59,603 nt of DNA from an uncultured Kiritimatiellota bacterium (GTDB lineage: Bacteria > Verrucomicrobiota > Kiritimatiellia > RFP12 > DVOR01), in NCBI GenBank assembly GCA_944389545.1, contig CALXMT010000013.1, positions 1-59,603 of the forward strand, written 5' to 3'. This document shows positions 52,305-59,603 of this stretch, piece after piece. Below the pieces are notes generated by a model that was given only the letters and a program-made list of their open reading frames with translations, searched no databases and was not told the DNA's origin. The position numbers and the translations under genes were made by a program. The first letter of the stretch is position 1. Each line of letters opens with the position of its first letter.

Positions 52305-54821
52305 TTAAGGCTCGGAGTCAGTGGGCGTTTCCTCCTCCGGCTCCGGCGAGAGGAAACGATAGAAGGCCGCATTGCCTTCGCGAGGCAAGGTCACCGAGAT
52401 GACCCCTTCCGCGTCGGTTTCGGCGGCACTCGGCTTCACCGTCTCCCACGTCGGATTACCCGAAAGGGAACTCGCGGATTGCAGGCGGATGCCCACCTTC
52501 ACCGAATCTCCCTCCACGTCGATAATCGGCGCGCCGAAGGAGAGATCCTTCACCTGCTCCTTGGTGACATAGCCGCCCGCCTCGATGGCCGCCTCAACCT
52601 GCGCGTCCACCGCCGCTTGCGGCACGAAATGCGCCACCACGGACATTGCCCCCTCGGCCGTGAACGTCAAGGGATTGGCCGTCCCGGTCGCATCGCCGGT
52701 CCAATGCGAGAAGACGTATCCCTCCGCCGGGGTGGCCGTCAGCGTCACCTCCGTGTCGTCAGGCACCGTCCCGCCTCCGCTCACCGAGCCCTCGCCCACC
52801 GTCTCCACGGCAACGACCGATTCCGCGTTTTGCGTCACTGTGTGATACGAGCCGGAGACAATGATGAAGGCAGAGCGAGCCTCGCCGGTCTTGTTGGGCT
52901 CCACGGTGTAGGTGACCGTGCCGTGGCCGGTGCCGGGTTCGCTGGTCACCTTCACCCAATCTGCCGTGGCATCAATCGTCCATGGAATCCCATCGGCGAC
53001 ATTGACGTCGATTTCCCCGGAGCCGCCAGCACTCTTGTAGGTCGCCGTCAGAGGCGAGAGGGAGAGGTCGAAGTTGCGCTGAATCACATAGACCGTTTGC
53101 CCCGCGATGGTGAGCGTCCCCATGCGAGAGTAGCCGTTTGGCGCGTCCGTCACGGTATCGGTGATGATTTGCACGGTGCCATTGCCCATGCCGGTCGCAC
53201 CCGCTTCAATCTTAATCCAATCAGCATTGCTGACGGCTTCCCAGGCGATGTGGCTCGGGATGGTGACCGTGAAGACGCGCATGGCGGATCTCAGAGGAAC
53301 CGTCACCGGGGCGTTGGGTGTGACAGTGACGTCGTATTCCTGCGGCGCTTGGTTCACGGTATAGACGGCCTCCAAAGGCTTCTCCGCCTCATACAATGCC
53401 TTGACCTCTTCGGCAGTCAGGGCCTTCTTGAAGTGGGATAGGTCGTCATAAGCCTCCGGCACCACACGGTCGTAGATATACTCGACGGTTCTGCCGCCAC
53501 CGAGTTCCCAGAACTCAGGGTAGGCGGTGTCGAATGCCTCCCCAGTCGAGGTGAGAATCTGCTCGCCGTCCAGATAAAGCGTATAGGAATTCCCATCGAT
53601 TGCGACGGTCACCATGTACCAACGGTTGAGTTCGCACGCCACTTCAGCGAACGTGTCGAAGAGTCCCAAGTGACCGCTCTCATCCAGCGTCACGCAGGAC
53701 GTGACGGGCGGGTCCTGCTCCAGAGAGTCGTTCTTGTAGGCATAATAGGAGAAGACGGTGCCTGGGACAAAGCTATTCCAACGGCACCAGAACGAATACG
53801 TCGCGGATGTCGCGCGGTTTTCCGGATAGGGGTCTTTAATACTATCTCGATTCCAAGCGCGAACGCCGCCCTCATAAGCACCGCCATACCACCCAAAGCG
53901 ATCTTTGGCGAGATGGAGGTGGTGGTCATAGTAAATCTGGATATGCGCCCAAGAATCGAGCGAGTAAAACTCCGCCAAATCGGCGTAGGGCGCCTGCGTG
54001 GTATCTTTTGTGGCCCAAGGGCGCTCCGTACTTGTGATGGCGGTTTGGACTTCTGCTTCGGAGAGGGTTCGGTCCCAATAATCGATTGTGCCATTGGGGA
54101 CTGTATCTGGGTCAGCGTTCCCAGGTTCAGGATAAGAGGAACTACCGTATCCCGTCACGTCAAGGATCCCCGTACGGAAAAGTTTTTCCGCAGGGCCAAT
54201 CTTGTCCTTGCCAACGTAGATATCGGTGTTGTGCAAGTCTCTGACCAAAAAGACCTTGTATTGGATTCCGGGCTCAACTTTGTAGCTCGATACTTGAGGG
54301 CCATTCCTGTCCTGGAATACAACGCAGTCATTCTCGTTTACATAAAGTGAGGCGATCCCATTGTAAAAGTCGAACAAATGGTGAATGCCTTCTCGCTCAA
54401 CAATGGAAAACTGCATGGTCTCAGTGGAGTCAGTTTTCCATTCTCGGCCTAAGATTACGTCTCCATTGAAGATAGTGTCGGAGTCGTCGTTCCAGTCAAT
54501 GAGTCCGCGGGAGAGGTCGACTTCGGGCTCCGGGAGGTGGGCGGAGAGGCGGATTTTGGCGGAACGGGGGGCGGTGCGCGGATTGGGCTCGACTTGGTAG
54601 ATCACGCGACCGTCGCCGCTCCCGGCGGTGTCTTGGACGACCAGCCAGTTGTCCGTTACTTGGGAGACATCCCAGTCAAGGCCTTCGGTGGCTTCGACGT
54701 CAAATACGGCCTCGCCGCCTTGAGGCGGGGCATCGCCGGAGTCTGGTACGGCGAGTTGGAAGTCTGCCGCCCAGGCGGCGGTGGCACAGAGGGCCGTGGC
54801 AAAGAGAAGTGATGTTTTCAT
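52305..54821 (-). CDS. Large secreted protein with BACON-like, LamG and InlB-type repeats
   Basis: An 838-residue protein with signal peptide MKTSLLFATALCATAAWA. About residues 25-95 are a BACON-like Ig domain (DWDVSQVTDNWLVVQ). Residues about 105-260 and 280-490 look like two concanavalin/LamG domains (WYMVTVAIDGNSYTLYLDGE, LTAEEVKALYEA). Two more BACON-like domains follow (WEAVSNADWIKIEAG; WTIDATADWVKVTSEPG). Then comes an InlB-type repeat (TLTATPAEGYVFSHWTGDA) and an acidic C-terminus without a PEP-CTERM signal. It is probably a surface or released glycan-binding or adhesion protein; no catalytic domain is seen. The gene is lower in GC than its neighbours. Confidence 0.82.
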   Translation of the reverse strand: MKTSLLFATALCATAAWAADFQLAVPDSGDAPPQGGEAVFDVEATEGLDWDVSQVTDNWLVVQDTAGSGDGRVIYQVEPNPRTAPRSAKIRLSAHLPEPEVDLSRGLIDWNDDSDTIFNGDVILGREWKTDSTETMQFSIVEREGIHHLFDFYNGIASLYVNENDCVVFQDRNGPQVSSYKVEPGIQYKVFLVRDLHNTDIYVGKDKIGPAEKLFRTGILDVTGYGSSSYPEPGNADPDTVPNGTIDYWDRTLSEAEVQTAITSTERPWATKDTTQAPYADLAEFYSLDSWAHIQIYYDHHLHLAKDRFGWYGGAYEGGVRAWNRDSIKDPYPENRATSATYSFWCRWNSFVPGTVFSYYAYKNDSLEQDPPVTSCVTLDESGHLGLFDTFAEVACELNRWYMVTVAIDGNSYTLYLDGEQILTSTGEAFDTAYPEFWELGGGRTVEYIYDRVVPEAYDDLSHFKKALTAEEVKALYEAEKPLEAVYTVNQAPQEYDVTVTPNAPVTVPLRSAMRVFTVTIPSHIAWEAVSNADWIKIEAGATGMGNGTVQIITDTVTDAPNGYSRMGTLTIAGQTVYVIQRNFDLSLSPLTATYKSAGGSGEIDVNVADGIPWTIDATADWVKVTSEPGTGHGTVTYTVEPNKTGEARSAFIIVSGSYHTVTQNAESVVAVETVGEGSVSGGGTVPDDTEVTLTATPAEGYVFSHWTGDATGTANPLTFTAEGAMSVVAHFVPQAAVDAQVEAAIEAGGYVTKEQVKDLSFGAPIIDVEGDSVKVGIRLQSASSLSGNPTWETVKPSAAETDAEGVISVTLPREGNAAFYRFLSPEPEEETPTDSEP

Positions 54822-55016
54822 GGCGTATCCTCATGAATGGCCGAAACTATTCGGCGTGTTATAAAGGTGTACGTGGGAATTGGGAAAAGATGACAAAGAA
54901 AGTGAGGATATCTGGATTAATCTCACTTTGCGCGACTGTCATGAAGGCCACGAAGTGCTACGCCGTCACGCGAAGGAGTGCCAAAGACGCTCCTCACGGC
55001 TAAGGGGGTGTTCGGA

Positions 55017-55122
55017 GACCCTATAGTGGTCGGCGGTGAGACCCTATAGGGGTCGGGGATGAGACCCTATAAGGGTCCGAGGCGAGACCCTATAGTGGTC
55101 GGTGGTCAACCCTTATAGGGTC
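55017..55122 (+). repeat. Phased palindrome array 3 (GACCCTATAGGGTC type)
   Basis: Five units start at 55017, 55040, 55063, 55086 and 55108, a step of 22-23 bp. Cores are GACCCTATAGTGGTC, GACCCTATAGGGGTC, GACCCTATAAGGGTC and AACCCTTATAGGGTC. Linkers CGGCGGTGA and CGGTGGTCA match array 2. It is downstream of the aldolase gene and upstream of the BACON gene, both on the minus strand. Confidence 0.92.
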
Positions 55123-55235
55123 CGGCGGGCACGCTCTAGCATGGGACCTCGCCCGTCGCGCGCTTGCCGCGCGTTCTGTGGCCGTGGAAGGTTTGGCGCT
55201 TCGCGCCTGCACGCTCCGTTCTCTGTTCTCCGTTC

Positions 55236-55276
55236 TCTAAAAAATAAGGGCCGCCGAGGCGGCCCTTATTTTTGGG
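55236..55276 (-). terminator. Terminator of the DhaKL-aldolase operon
   Basis: AAAAATAAGGGCCGCC and GGCGGCCCTTATTTTT form a 16-bp perfect stem with a GAG loop, 14 bases after the aldolase stop. Confidence 0.92.
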
Positions 55277-55289
55277 GGATGTCGGCGCC

Positions 55290-56168
55290 TTACTTGGAGG
55301 CGGAGAGGTCCTGGAACATCTGGTAAGCCTCATCGGGCTTGAAGCCGCGGTGGATGACGGCGCCGACGGCGCGGATCATGGCGGCGGGGTTGGTGGACTG
55401 GAAGACGTTGCGGCCCATGTCCACACCGGCGGCGCCTTCGCTGATGGCGCGGTAGGCGAGCTCGAGGGCGTCGCGCTCGGGGACCTTCTTGCCGCCGGCG
55501 ATGACGATCGGGACGGGGCAGCCCGCGACGACGGTCTCGAAGCCTTCGGTGTAGTAGGTCTTGACGATGTTGGCGCCGTTCTCAGCGCAGATGCGGGTGG
55601 CGAGGCGGAAGTAGCGCGCGTCGCGGGTCATCTGCTTGCCGACGGCGGTGACGCCCATGACGGGGATGCCATAGCGCTGGCCGACGTCAACGGCGTGGTA
55701 GAGGTTGGCGACGGTCTTGGCCTCGGTGGCGGCGTCGCCGATGGCGACCATGACGGCCATGGCGGCGGCGTTGACGCGGACGGCGTCCTGCACGTCAATG
55801 ACGACGTTGTCGTTGAGCTCGGTGACGACGGAGGTGCCGGCGTCGGAGCGGAGGCAGACGGGGATGTCCTGCGTGGGGGGGATGACGGCGCGGAGCATGC
55901 CGCGTGTGCACATGAGGCAGTCGGCATACTTCAGCAGGGGGACGATGGAGAGGTCGATGCGCTCGACGCCACCGGTGGGGCCCATGATGAAGCCGTGGTC
56001 GCAGGCGAGCATGAGGGAGCGGCCGTCCTTGGGGTTGAAGATGCGCGCGAGGCGGTTCTTCATGCCCCAGTCCAGGTTGGAGCAGCCCTTGAGGGGGAAG
56101 CCGATGGTCTTCTGGGGGGTCTCGAGGCCGAAGGAGGCGGCTTCCTTGAAGTTGTCCATGTCAGGCAT
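55290..56168 (-). CDS. LsrF-like class I aldolase/thiolase (DeoC/FbaB superfamily)
   Basis: A 292-residue TIM barrel closely resembling LsrF, the enzyme that acts on phosphorylated autoinducer-2. Similar blocks are LKGCSNLDWGMKNRLARIFN, LACDHGFIMGPTGGVERID, DCLMCTRGMLRAVIPP, IVKTYYTEGFETVVAGCPVP (Schiff-base Lys) and GAAGVDMGRNVFQS. No other lsr gene is present; instead it ends an operon with DhaK and DhaL. It may therefore cleave or thiolyse a ketose phosphate made by that kinase. LsrF-type proteins are often named broadly, so the substrate is open. Confidence 0.82.
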   Translation of the reverse strand: MPDMDNFKEAASFGLETPQKTIGFPLKGCSNLDWGMKNRLARIFNPKDGRSLMLACDHGFIMGPTGGVERIDLSIVPLLKYADCLMCTRGMLRAVIPPTQDIPVCLRSDAGTSVVTELNDNVVIDVQDAVRVNAAAMAVMVAIGDAATEAKTVANLYHAVDVGQRYGIPVMGVTAVGKQMTRDARYFRLATRICAENGANIVKTYYTEGFETVVAGCPVPIVIAGGKKVPERDALELAYRAISEGAAGVDMGRNVFQSTNPAAMIRAVGAVIHRGFKPDEAYQMFQDLSASK

Positions 56169-56455
56169 AGGTGTGGTCCTTTTGTTGGCTGATTGGCTGA
56201 TTGGCTGATTGGTTCGGGGTGGGGCTCTGCCCCACGCCCCGTCTGTTAGCTGATTGGCTGATTAGCGGGTTGGCTGATTGGTTCGGGGTGGGGCTCTGCC
56301 CCACGCCCCGTCTGTTGGCTGATTGGAGGCTTGGTGGGGCCGCTTGGCGGCTTGCAACGGGCGGGGCTTGGGGGGTGGGCTTGTCTGCCGCCCGTCAGGG
56401 CGTGACCAAACCTCTAAGCCTCCAAGCGTCCAAGCCTCTCGAGGCGTTCGGCGGG
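56169..56455. repeat. Repeat-filled gap inside the DhaKL-aldolase operon
   Basis: GCTGATTGG octamers (56186-56212) lead into an exact 45-bp direct repeat at 56203-56247 and 56272-56316. Its core is a GGGGTGGGGC/GCCCCACGCCCC hairpin. A CTCCAAGC octamer tract (56405-56438) follows. No gene is present. The hairpins may weaken transcription of the aldolase gene. Confidence 0.75.
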
Positions 56456-57058
56456 TTAACCGACGAACGCCTCGAAGACGGTGGCCATGGAGGCCGAGCC
56501 GGCGTCGATGGCGCCGATGGAGCGCTCGCCGAGGTTCTTGGCACGGCCGAACTTGGCCTGGAGCTGCGCGGTGGCGTTGGAGCCTTCGCGGGCGGCCTTG
56601 GCGGCGGCGGCGAACATGGCGGCCTCGCCTTCGCCCTTGGCGGCGACGAGCGCCTCGGTGGCGGGCTGGAGGGCGTCCATCATCGTCTTGTCGCCCTGGC
56701 GGGCCTTGGTCATGCAGCAGATTTCGTCGAAACCGGCCTCGAAGACCTCGGCCAGCTGGTCGGCATCGAGCTCAGTGGCGCCCTTGGGGGCGGCATCGGC
56801 CATGCCCTCGAGCCAGGAGCCGTAGAGCGAGGAGGTGGAGCCGGAGGCCTCGGTCTCGAGCTTTTCGGCCATGTCGGCGAGGAGGGTGGGGAAGTCGTCG
56901 CCTTCGGCCTTGTTGATGGCGCGGACGGCGGCGACGATGGCGGTGCCGTGGTCGCCGTCACCGCCGGTGGCGGCGTCCAGTTCGGAGAAGTGCTTCTCGT
57001 TGGCTTCGATGGCGGCCTGGGCCTTCTGCCACACGGCCTTGAATTGTTCCAGTGTCAT
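56456..57058 (-). CDS. dhaL: DhaL-type kinase subunit
   Basis: A 200-residue all-helical protein. It has LDAATGGDGDHGTAIVAAVR (nucleotide/Mg-binding Asp residues), SGSTSSLYGSWL, and GDKTMMDALQPA, the standard DhaL blocks. DhaL carries the adenine nucleotide for phosphorylation of the DhaK-bound ketose. No PTS DhaM is present in the window, so the pair may use ATP directly, as two-domain kinases do. It is 79 bases downstream of dhaK. Confidence 0.9.
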   Translation of the reverse strand: MTLEQFKAVWQKAQAAIEANEKHFSELDAATGGDGDHGTAIVAAVRAINKAEGDDFPTLLADMAEKLETEASGSTSSLYGSWLEGMADAAPKGATELDADQLAEVFEAGFDEICCMTKARQGDKTMMDALQPATEALVAAKGEGEAAMFAAAAKAAREGSNATAQLQAKFGRAKNLGERSIGAIDAGSASMATVFEAFVG

Positions 57059-57137
57059 GGTGGGGAGGGAGGTTGAAGGGGTTAAGAAGGGGAAAAGGCG
57101 GAGGCTTGGAGGCGTGCGCCTCCAAGCCTCCGGGGCT

Positions 57138-58142
57138 TTAGCCGTTGCAGGTCCAGTAGGGGGTGTTGGCCTTGGCCTTGAGGAGGGCCTCGCAGGTGGG
57201 GCAGACCTTGGCGAGGATCATCTGGAAGCCGGCCATTTCCTGCACGGTGAGGAGCTCATCGGCGATGCCGTCCATCAGGGTGATGCCCTTCTCGGCGAGG
57301 CACTTGGCGGCCGCGCGGTAGCAGATGAGCATTTCCATGGTGGTGGTGGCGCCGGAGCCGTTGATGACGAGGAGGGCGCGGTCGCCGCTCTGCAGGCCGG
57401 TGGCCTGGACGAGGCGGTCGACCATGATGCGGGCGGTCTCGTCGGCGGTCTGCACCTTCATGATGCCGCCGCCGCCTTCGCCGTGCTGGCCCATGCCGAT
57501 TTCCATCTCGTCGTCGGCCAAGGCGCCGATGGGCTCGCCGTTCTGGGGGTGGGTGGCGACCTTGAGGGCGACGGAGAGGGTGGCCAGGTGGCTGTGGAAG
57601 GCCTTGCCGATCTCGAGCACTTCGTCGATGGACTTGCCTGCTTCGCAGGCGGCGCCCATGACCTTCATCAGCGGGATGCACCCGCCGAGGCCGCGACGGT
57701 CCTCGGGGTCGGCGTCGATGCCGGGGGCGATGTCTTCCTGGACGATGATTTCCTTGACGTTGAGGCCGGCCTTTTCGGCCAGACGCAACGCCTTGCGGGC
57801 GGACATGCGGTCACCGTTGTGGTTGAGGGTCAGGAGGATGACGCCGGCGGGGCGGTTGAGCATCTCCAGGGCCTCGAAGACCTTGGGGCCGCCGGGCGCG
57901 GCGAAGACGTCGCCCGCGACGGCGGCGTCGGCCATGCCTTCACCCACGAAGCCGTGCATGGCGGGCTCGTGGCCGGTGCCGCCGAAGCAGACCAGGGCGA
58001 CCTTGTCCTGCGCCTTGGGCTGGGCACGGACGACGATGCGCTCGTTGACGATCTTCACCTTGGAGCTGTAGGCGAGGGCGAGGCCCTCAAGCATCTCGGC
58101 GGTGAGATTGGCGGGGTCGTTGAGAAACTTCTTCATCGGCAT
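57138..58142 (-). CDS. dhaK: DhaK-type ketose kinase subunit
   Basis: A 334-residue DhaK protein. Visible are VCFGGTGHEPAMHGFVGEGM (substrate loop), LTLNHNGDRMSARKALRLAE and EIGMGQHGEGGGGI with the His that binds the ketone as a hemiaminal. GIHGEPG of classical DhaK is altered to GQHGEGG, and the N-terminal loop has GTGHEP instead of GSGHEP. This may mean a substrate other than dihydroxyacetone, such as a tetrulose. GAGGT precedes ATG 58142 by 8 bases; the ATG at 58136 is an alternative. It is 9 bases after the VOC gene. Confidence 0.9.
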   Translation of the reverse strand: MPMKKFLNDPANLTAEMLEGLALAYSSKVKIVNERIVVRAQPKAQDKVALVCFGGTGHEPAMHGFVGEGMADAAVAGDVFAAPGGPKVFEALEMLNRPAGVILLTLNHNGDRMSARKALRLAEKAGLNVKEIIVQEDIAPGIDADPEDRRGLGGCIPLMKVMGAACEAGKSIDEVLEIGKAFHSHLATLSVALKVATHPQNGEPIGALADDEMEIGMGQHGEGGGGIMKVQTADETARIMVDRLVQATGLQSGDRALLVINGSGATTTMEMLICYRAAAKCLAEKGITLMDGIADELLTVQEMAGFQMILAKVCPTCEALLKAKANTPYWTCNG

Positions 58143-58151
58143 GGTAGCACC

Positions 58152-58463
58152 TCACTGCTTGGGCTGGTAGAACTCGACGACGGTGTCGTTGTCGTAGACA
58201 AAGGCGATGTAGGCGCCGCCCACATCCATCTTGTTCCACAGGATGGACTTGCCTTCGAGGGCGGCATCGATGTCCTCGACCTCGTAGGCCACGTGGGGCT
58301 GCTCCTGGATGGCCGCGGCCATGGGGGAATCGACCTCGAAGTAGAGGAACTCGATGGAATACTTGTCCTTGGAGGCGTCGGTGACCCAGACCTTCAGGGG
58401 CTCCATGTAGATCATGTCGGGGAGCTTCTCGCCCACAATCATGCCGGTGTGCAGATACTTCAT
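58152..58463 (-). CDS. Small VOC/glyoxalase-fold protein
   Basis: A 103-residue protein. The strand-helix pattern PHVAYEVEDIDAALEGKSIL followed by GAYIAFVYDNDTVVEFYQ is typical of one glyoxalase/VOC domain; the final Glu could be a metal ligand. GAAAGGA precedes the ATG. It lies between the cupin lipoprotein and dhaK, tightly packed with dhaK. Role unknown; VOC proteins in sugar operons can be isomerases, epimerases or lyases. Confidence 0.72.
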   Translation of the reverse strand: MKYLHTGMIVGEKLPDMIYMEPLKVWVTDASKDKYSIEFLYFEVDSPMAAAIQEQPHVAYEVEDIDAALEGKSILWNKMDVGGAYIAFVYDNDTVVEFYQPKQ

Positions 58464-58526
58464 CTCGAAATCCTTTCGTGTGTCGGGGGACCGCGGCGGG
58501 GGTGGCCCACCGCGGCGAAAAACGGC

Positions 58527-59279
58527 TTAGAGGCTGGCGCCGGGGACGGTGAAGCGCAGGCCGTTGTTGTCGTGGAAGCAACCGAACTCGGTCACCACCG
58601 CGCCGTTGGGGCCGCCCATCATGAAGTGCCAGGTCTCCTTGACGGCGCCCTTCTCCTCAGGCACGTAGAGGCGGTGGAGCTTGCCGTCGGCCTCCCACTT
58701 CTCCACGTGGGTGCACTTGAGCACTTCGCGCTGCTTGTCGTTCAGGAGGGCCACCACCTCAGGGAACTCGTCGAGGTTGGGCTTGTTCTCCTTGCTGGCC
58801 TCGCTGAAGGCGTAGACCGAGCCGTGGCGGACCAGCCAGCTCTCGTGCTTGGCCTGCAGGGGACCCTTGTCGTCGGTGGTGGGCAGATGGCGGTGCTCGG
58901 CGATGGACTGGCCGGGGAGCAGGAAGATCTCGTGGCCGAAGTACTGGTGCTCGCGGTCGTTCACCCAGAAGACGCCGCCCATGCCGAAGCGCGCGAAGTC
59001 GCCCTGGCCGAAGTCGACCGTCCACAGGAAGCCGTCATCGGGCTTGTAGACGTCGTAGACCGGCGCACCGACCTTCTTCATCATCTCAAAGTAGGCGGCC
59101 TTGCACTTCTTGGTGTCCAGCTTGCCGTCGGTGTAGAAATCAGCGTTGTTCATCTGTACAATCTCCTGGGGGTTGACCGGCTGCTCGGCGGCGGGCGCAA
59201 AGCATCCGGAGGAAAGCGCAACTGTGGAGGCGGCCATCACGGCCATCGCGCCATGGCGCATCACCTTCATCGTATCCAT
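58527..59279 (-). CDS. Cupin-fold lipoprotein, possibly related to sugar isomerases
   Basis: A 250-residue protein with a lipoprotein signal (lipobox ALSSGC near residue 20). The cupin core FGHEIFLLPGQSIAEHRHLP carries a His-x-His metal motif, followed by HESWLVRHGSVYAFSE and later MGGPNGAVVTEFGCFHDNNG. This arrangement recalls cupin D-lyxose/sugar isomerases, but those are cytoplasmic and this one seems exported, so a periplasmic sugar-binding or isomerase role is only a suggestion. ATG 59279 is preceded by GAAAGGA. First gene of the DhaKL operon. Confidence 0.6.
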   Translation of the reverse strand: MDTMKVMRHGAMAVMAASTVALSSGCFAPAAEQPVNPQEIVQMNNADFYTDGKLDTKKCKAAYFEMMKKVGAPVYDVYKPDDGFLWTVDFGQGDFARFGMGGVFWVNDREHQYFGHEIFLLPGQSIAEHRHLPTTDDKGPLQAKHESWLVRHGSVYAFSEASKENKPNLDEFPEVVALLNDKQREVLKCTHVEKWEADGKLHRLYVPEEKGAVKETWHFMMGGPNGAVVTEFGCFHDNNGLRFTVPGASL

Positions 59280-59603
59280 CTTCTGTCCTTTCGTTTGTGG
59301 GCAAACGCCCAACATTGACAATGTATCCTTATTATAACCCTTCCGAGGCCCCACGCGCAAGCGGCAATTGGAAGTTTGGAAGTTTGGAAGCTTGGAGGTT
59401 TGGAAGCTTGGAGGTTTGGAAGCTTGGAGGAGCCCCGGAGGTTGAAGCCCGGGCTGTCGCCTACGGCGACGATGTGACTTCACGCTGCGCGGCTATCACG
59501 AAGTCCACGAAGAACCACGAAGGGACACAAAGACTGCCAGAATGGGGCGTGCAGGTGCGAAGCACCAAACCTTCCACGGCTACCGCAGTCAACTATATTC
59601 CTC
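59280..59603. repeat. Upstream region of the DhaKL operon and terminal repeat mosaic
   Basis: The promoter lies at 59331-59360. Beyond it come TTTGGAAGCTTGG octamers (59369-59427), the 55-bp AGCCCCGGAGGTT module (59429-59470), CACGAAGTC tandems (59482-59530) and the start of a CAAACCTTCCACGG module (59550-59585). No gene is supported. Confidence 0.7.
59331..59360 (-). promoter_or_regulatory. Promoter of the DhaKL operon
   Basis: TTGCGC (59360-59355), an 18-bp spacer and a perfect TATAAT (59336-59331). The leader of about 45 bases contains a GGGCGTTTGCCC inverted repeat (59300-59311) that could be an operator or a small hairpin. Confidence 0.6.

Larger units (their letters stand above)
54822..55289. 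repeat. Intergenic region with palindrome array 3
   Basis: Near the BACON gene there is a minus-strand TATAAC (54863-54858) and a small CCGAA/TTCGG hairpin (54841-54854). A low-repeat stretch, the palindrome array (55017-55122), a reverse-oriented hairpin/heptamer block (55143-55238) and the terminator of the aldolase gene follow. No gene is supported. Confidence 0.7.

Noticed and set aside
56835-59318. Plus-strand frame of 827 codons opposite the DhaKL operon
   Set aside because: Antisense shadow; the minus strand has DhaK, DhaL and VOC motifs with good ribosome-binding sites.

Overview
The window most resembles a chromosome segment from an uncultured PVC-superphylum bacterium, probably a gut-type Kiritimatiellota. 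This is inferred from three things. Two secreted proteins end in near-identical PEP-CTERM sorting signals. There is a GH123-type glycosidase and fermentative redox genes (group B-like [FeFe]-hydrogenase). The intergenic DNA is unusually rich in short modular repeats such as CACGAAGGA-type tandems, which I recall as common in such genomes. No rRNA or marker gene proves the affiliation. Most of the window is GC-rich; about 5.1-11.7 kb is visibly lower in GC.

Layout. (1) 335-11668, plus strand: a surface-glycan decoration cluster. It holds two FrhB-like iron-sulfur proteins (one fused to a hexapeptide acyltransferase), a dedicated acyl carrier protein, an acyl-AMP ligase, an ATP-grasp protein, a CapA-SGNH fusion, a membrane acyltransferase, a DltD-like protein and an SDR. 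Three of these genes carry a 9-base poly-G tract. (2) 12054-13775: a secreted GH123-like glycosidase. (3) 14953-17614: a [FeFe]-hydrogenase operon. (4) 18307-18488: two tandem tRNA-Asp genes. (5) 18980-20697, minus: bioB and a coiled-coil protein. (6) 21480-22147: a frameshifted lipoprotein gene. (7) 22711-29829: cysS-tmk-fhs-panB-SNF2 helicase. (8) 30532-31509: a RelE/Xre-type toxin-antitoxin pair. (9) 31583-41625, minus: PEP-CTERM protein, coiled-coil protein, metG-panC, Gfo/Idh/MocA oxidoreductase, second PEP-CTERM protein and an AAA/PD-(D/E)XK protein. (10) 41846-49236, minus: tetR and a complete RND efflux system, ending with a lipoprotein that looks cystatin-like. (11) tRNA-His, a one-chain LeuC-LeuD protein and a large secreted BACON/LamG protein. 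(12) 55290-59279, minus: a cupin lipoprotein, a VOC protein, DhaK, DhaL and an LsrF-like aldolase.

The gaps between genes are long for a bacterium and are filled with reusable modules. The most striking are three arrays (near 14.6, 32.8 and 55.1 kb) of 5-6 palindromes with a GACCCTATAGGGTC core, spaced 22-23 bp, all in the same orientation relative to the flanking transcription. Other modules include a ~112-bp element present four times, heptamer GAGAACR tracts next to GC-rich hairpins, and octamer-like tracts.

Regulation visible in the sequence: many genes have an extended -10 (TGnTATAAT type), and several have a -35 beginning TTGC about 16-18 bp upstream. A 9-base poly-C tract lies inside the -35/-10 spacer of one PEP-CTERM gene. 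With the poly-G tracts in the glycan genes, this suggests that surface structures may be phase variable. That is an inference; the sequence shows only one tract length.
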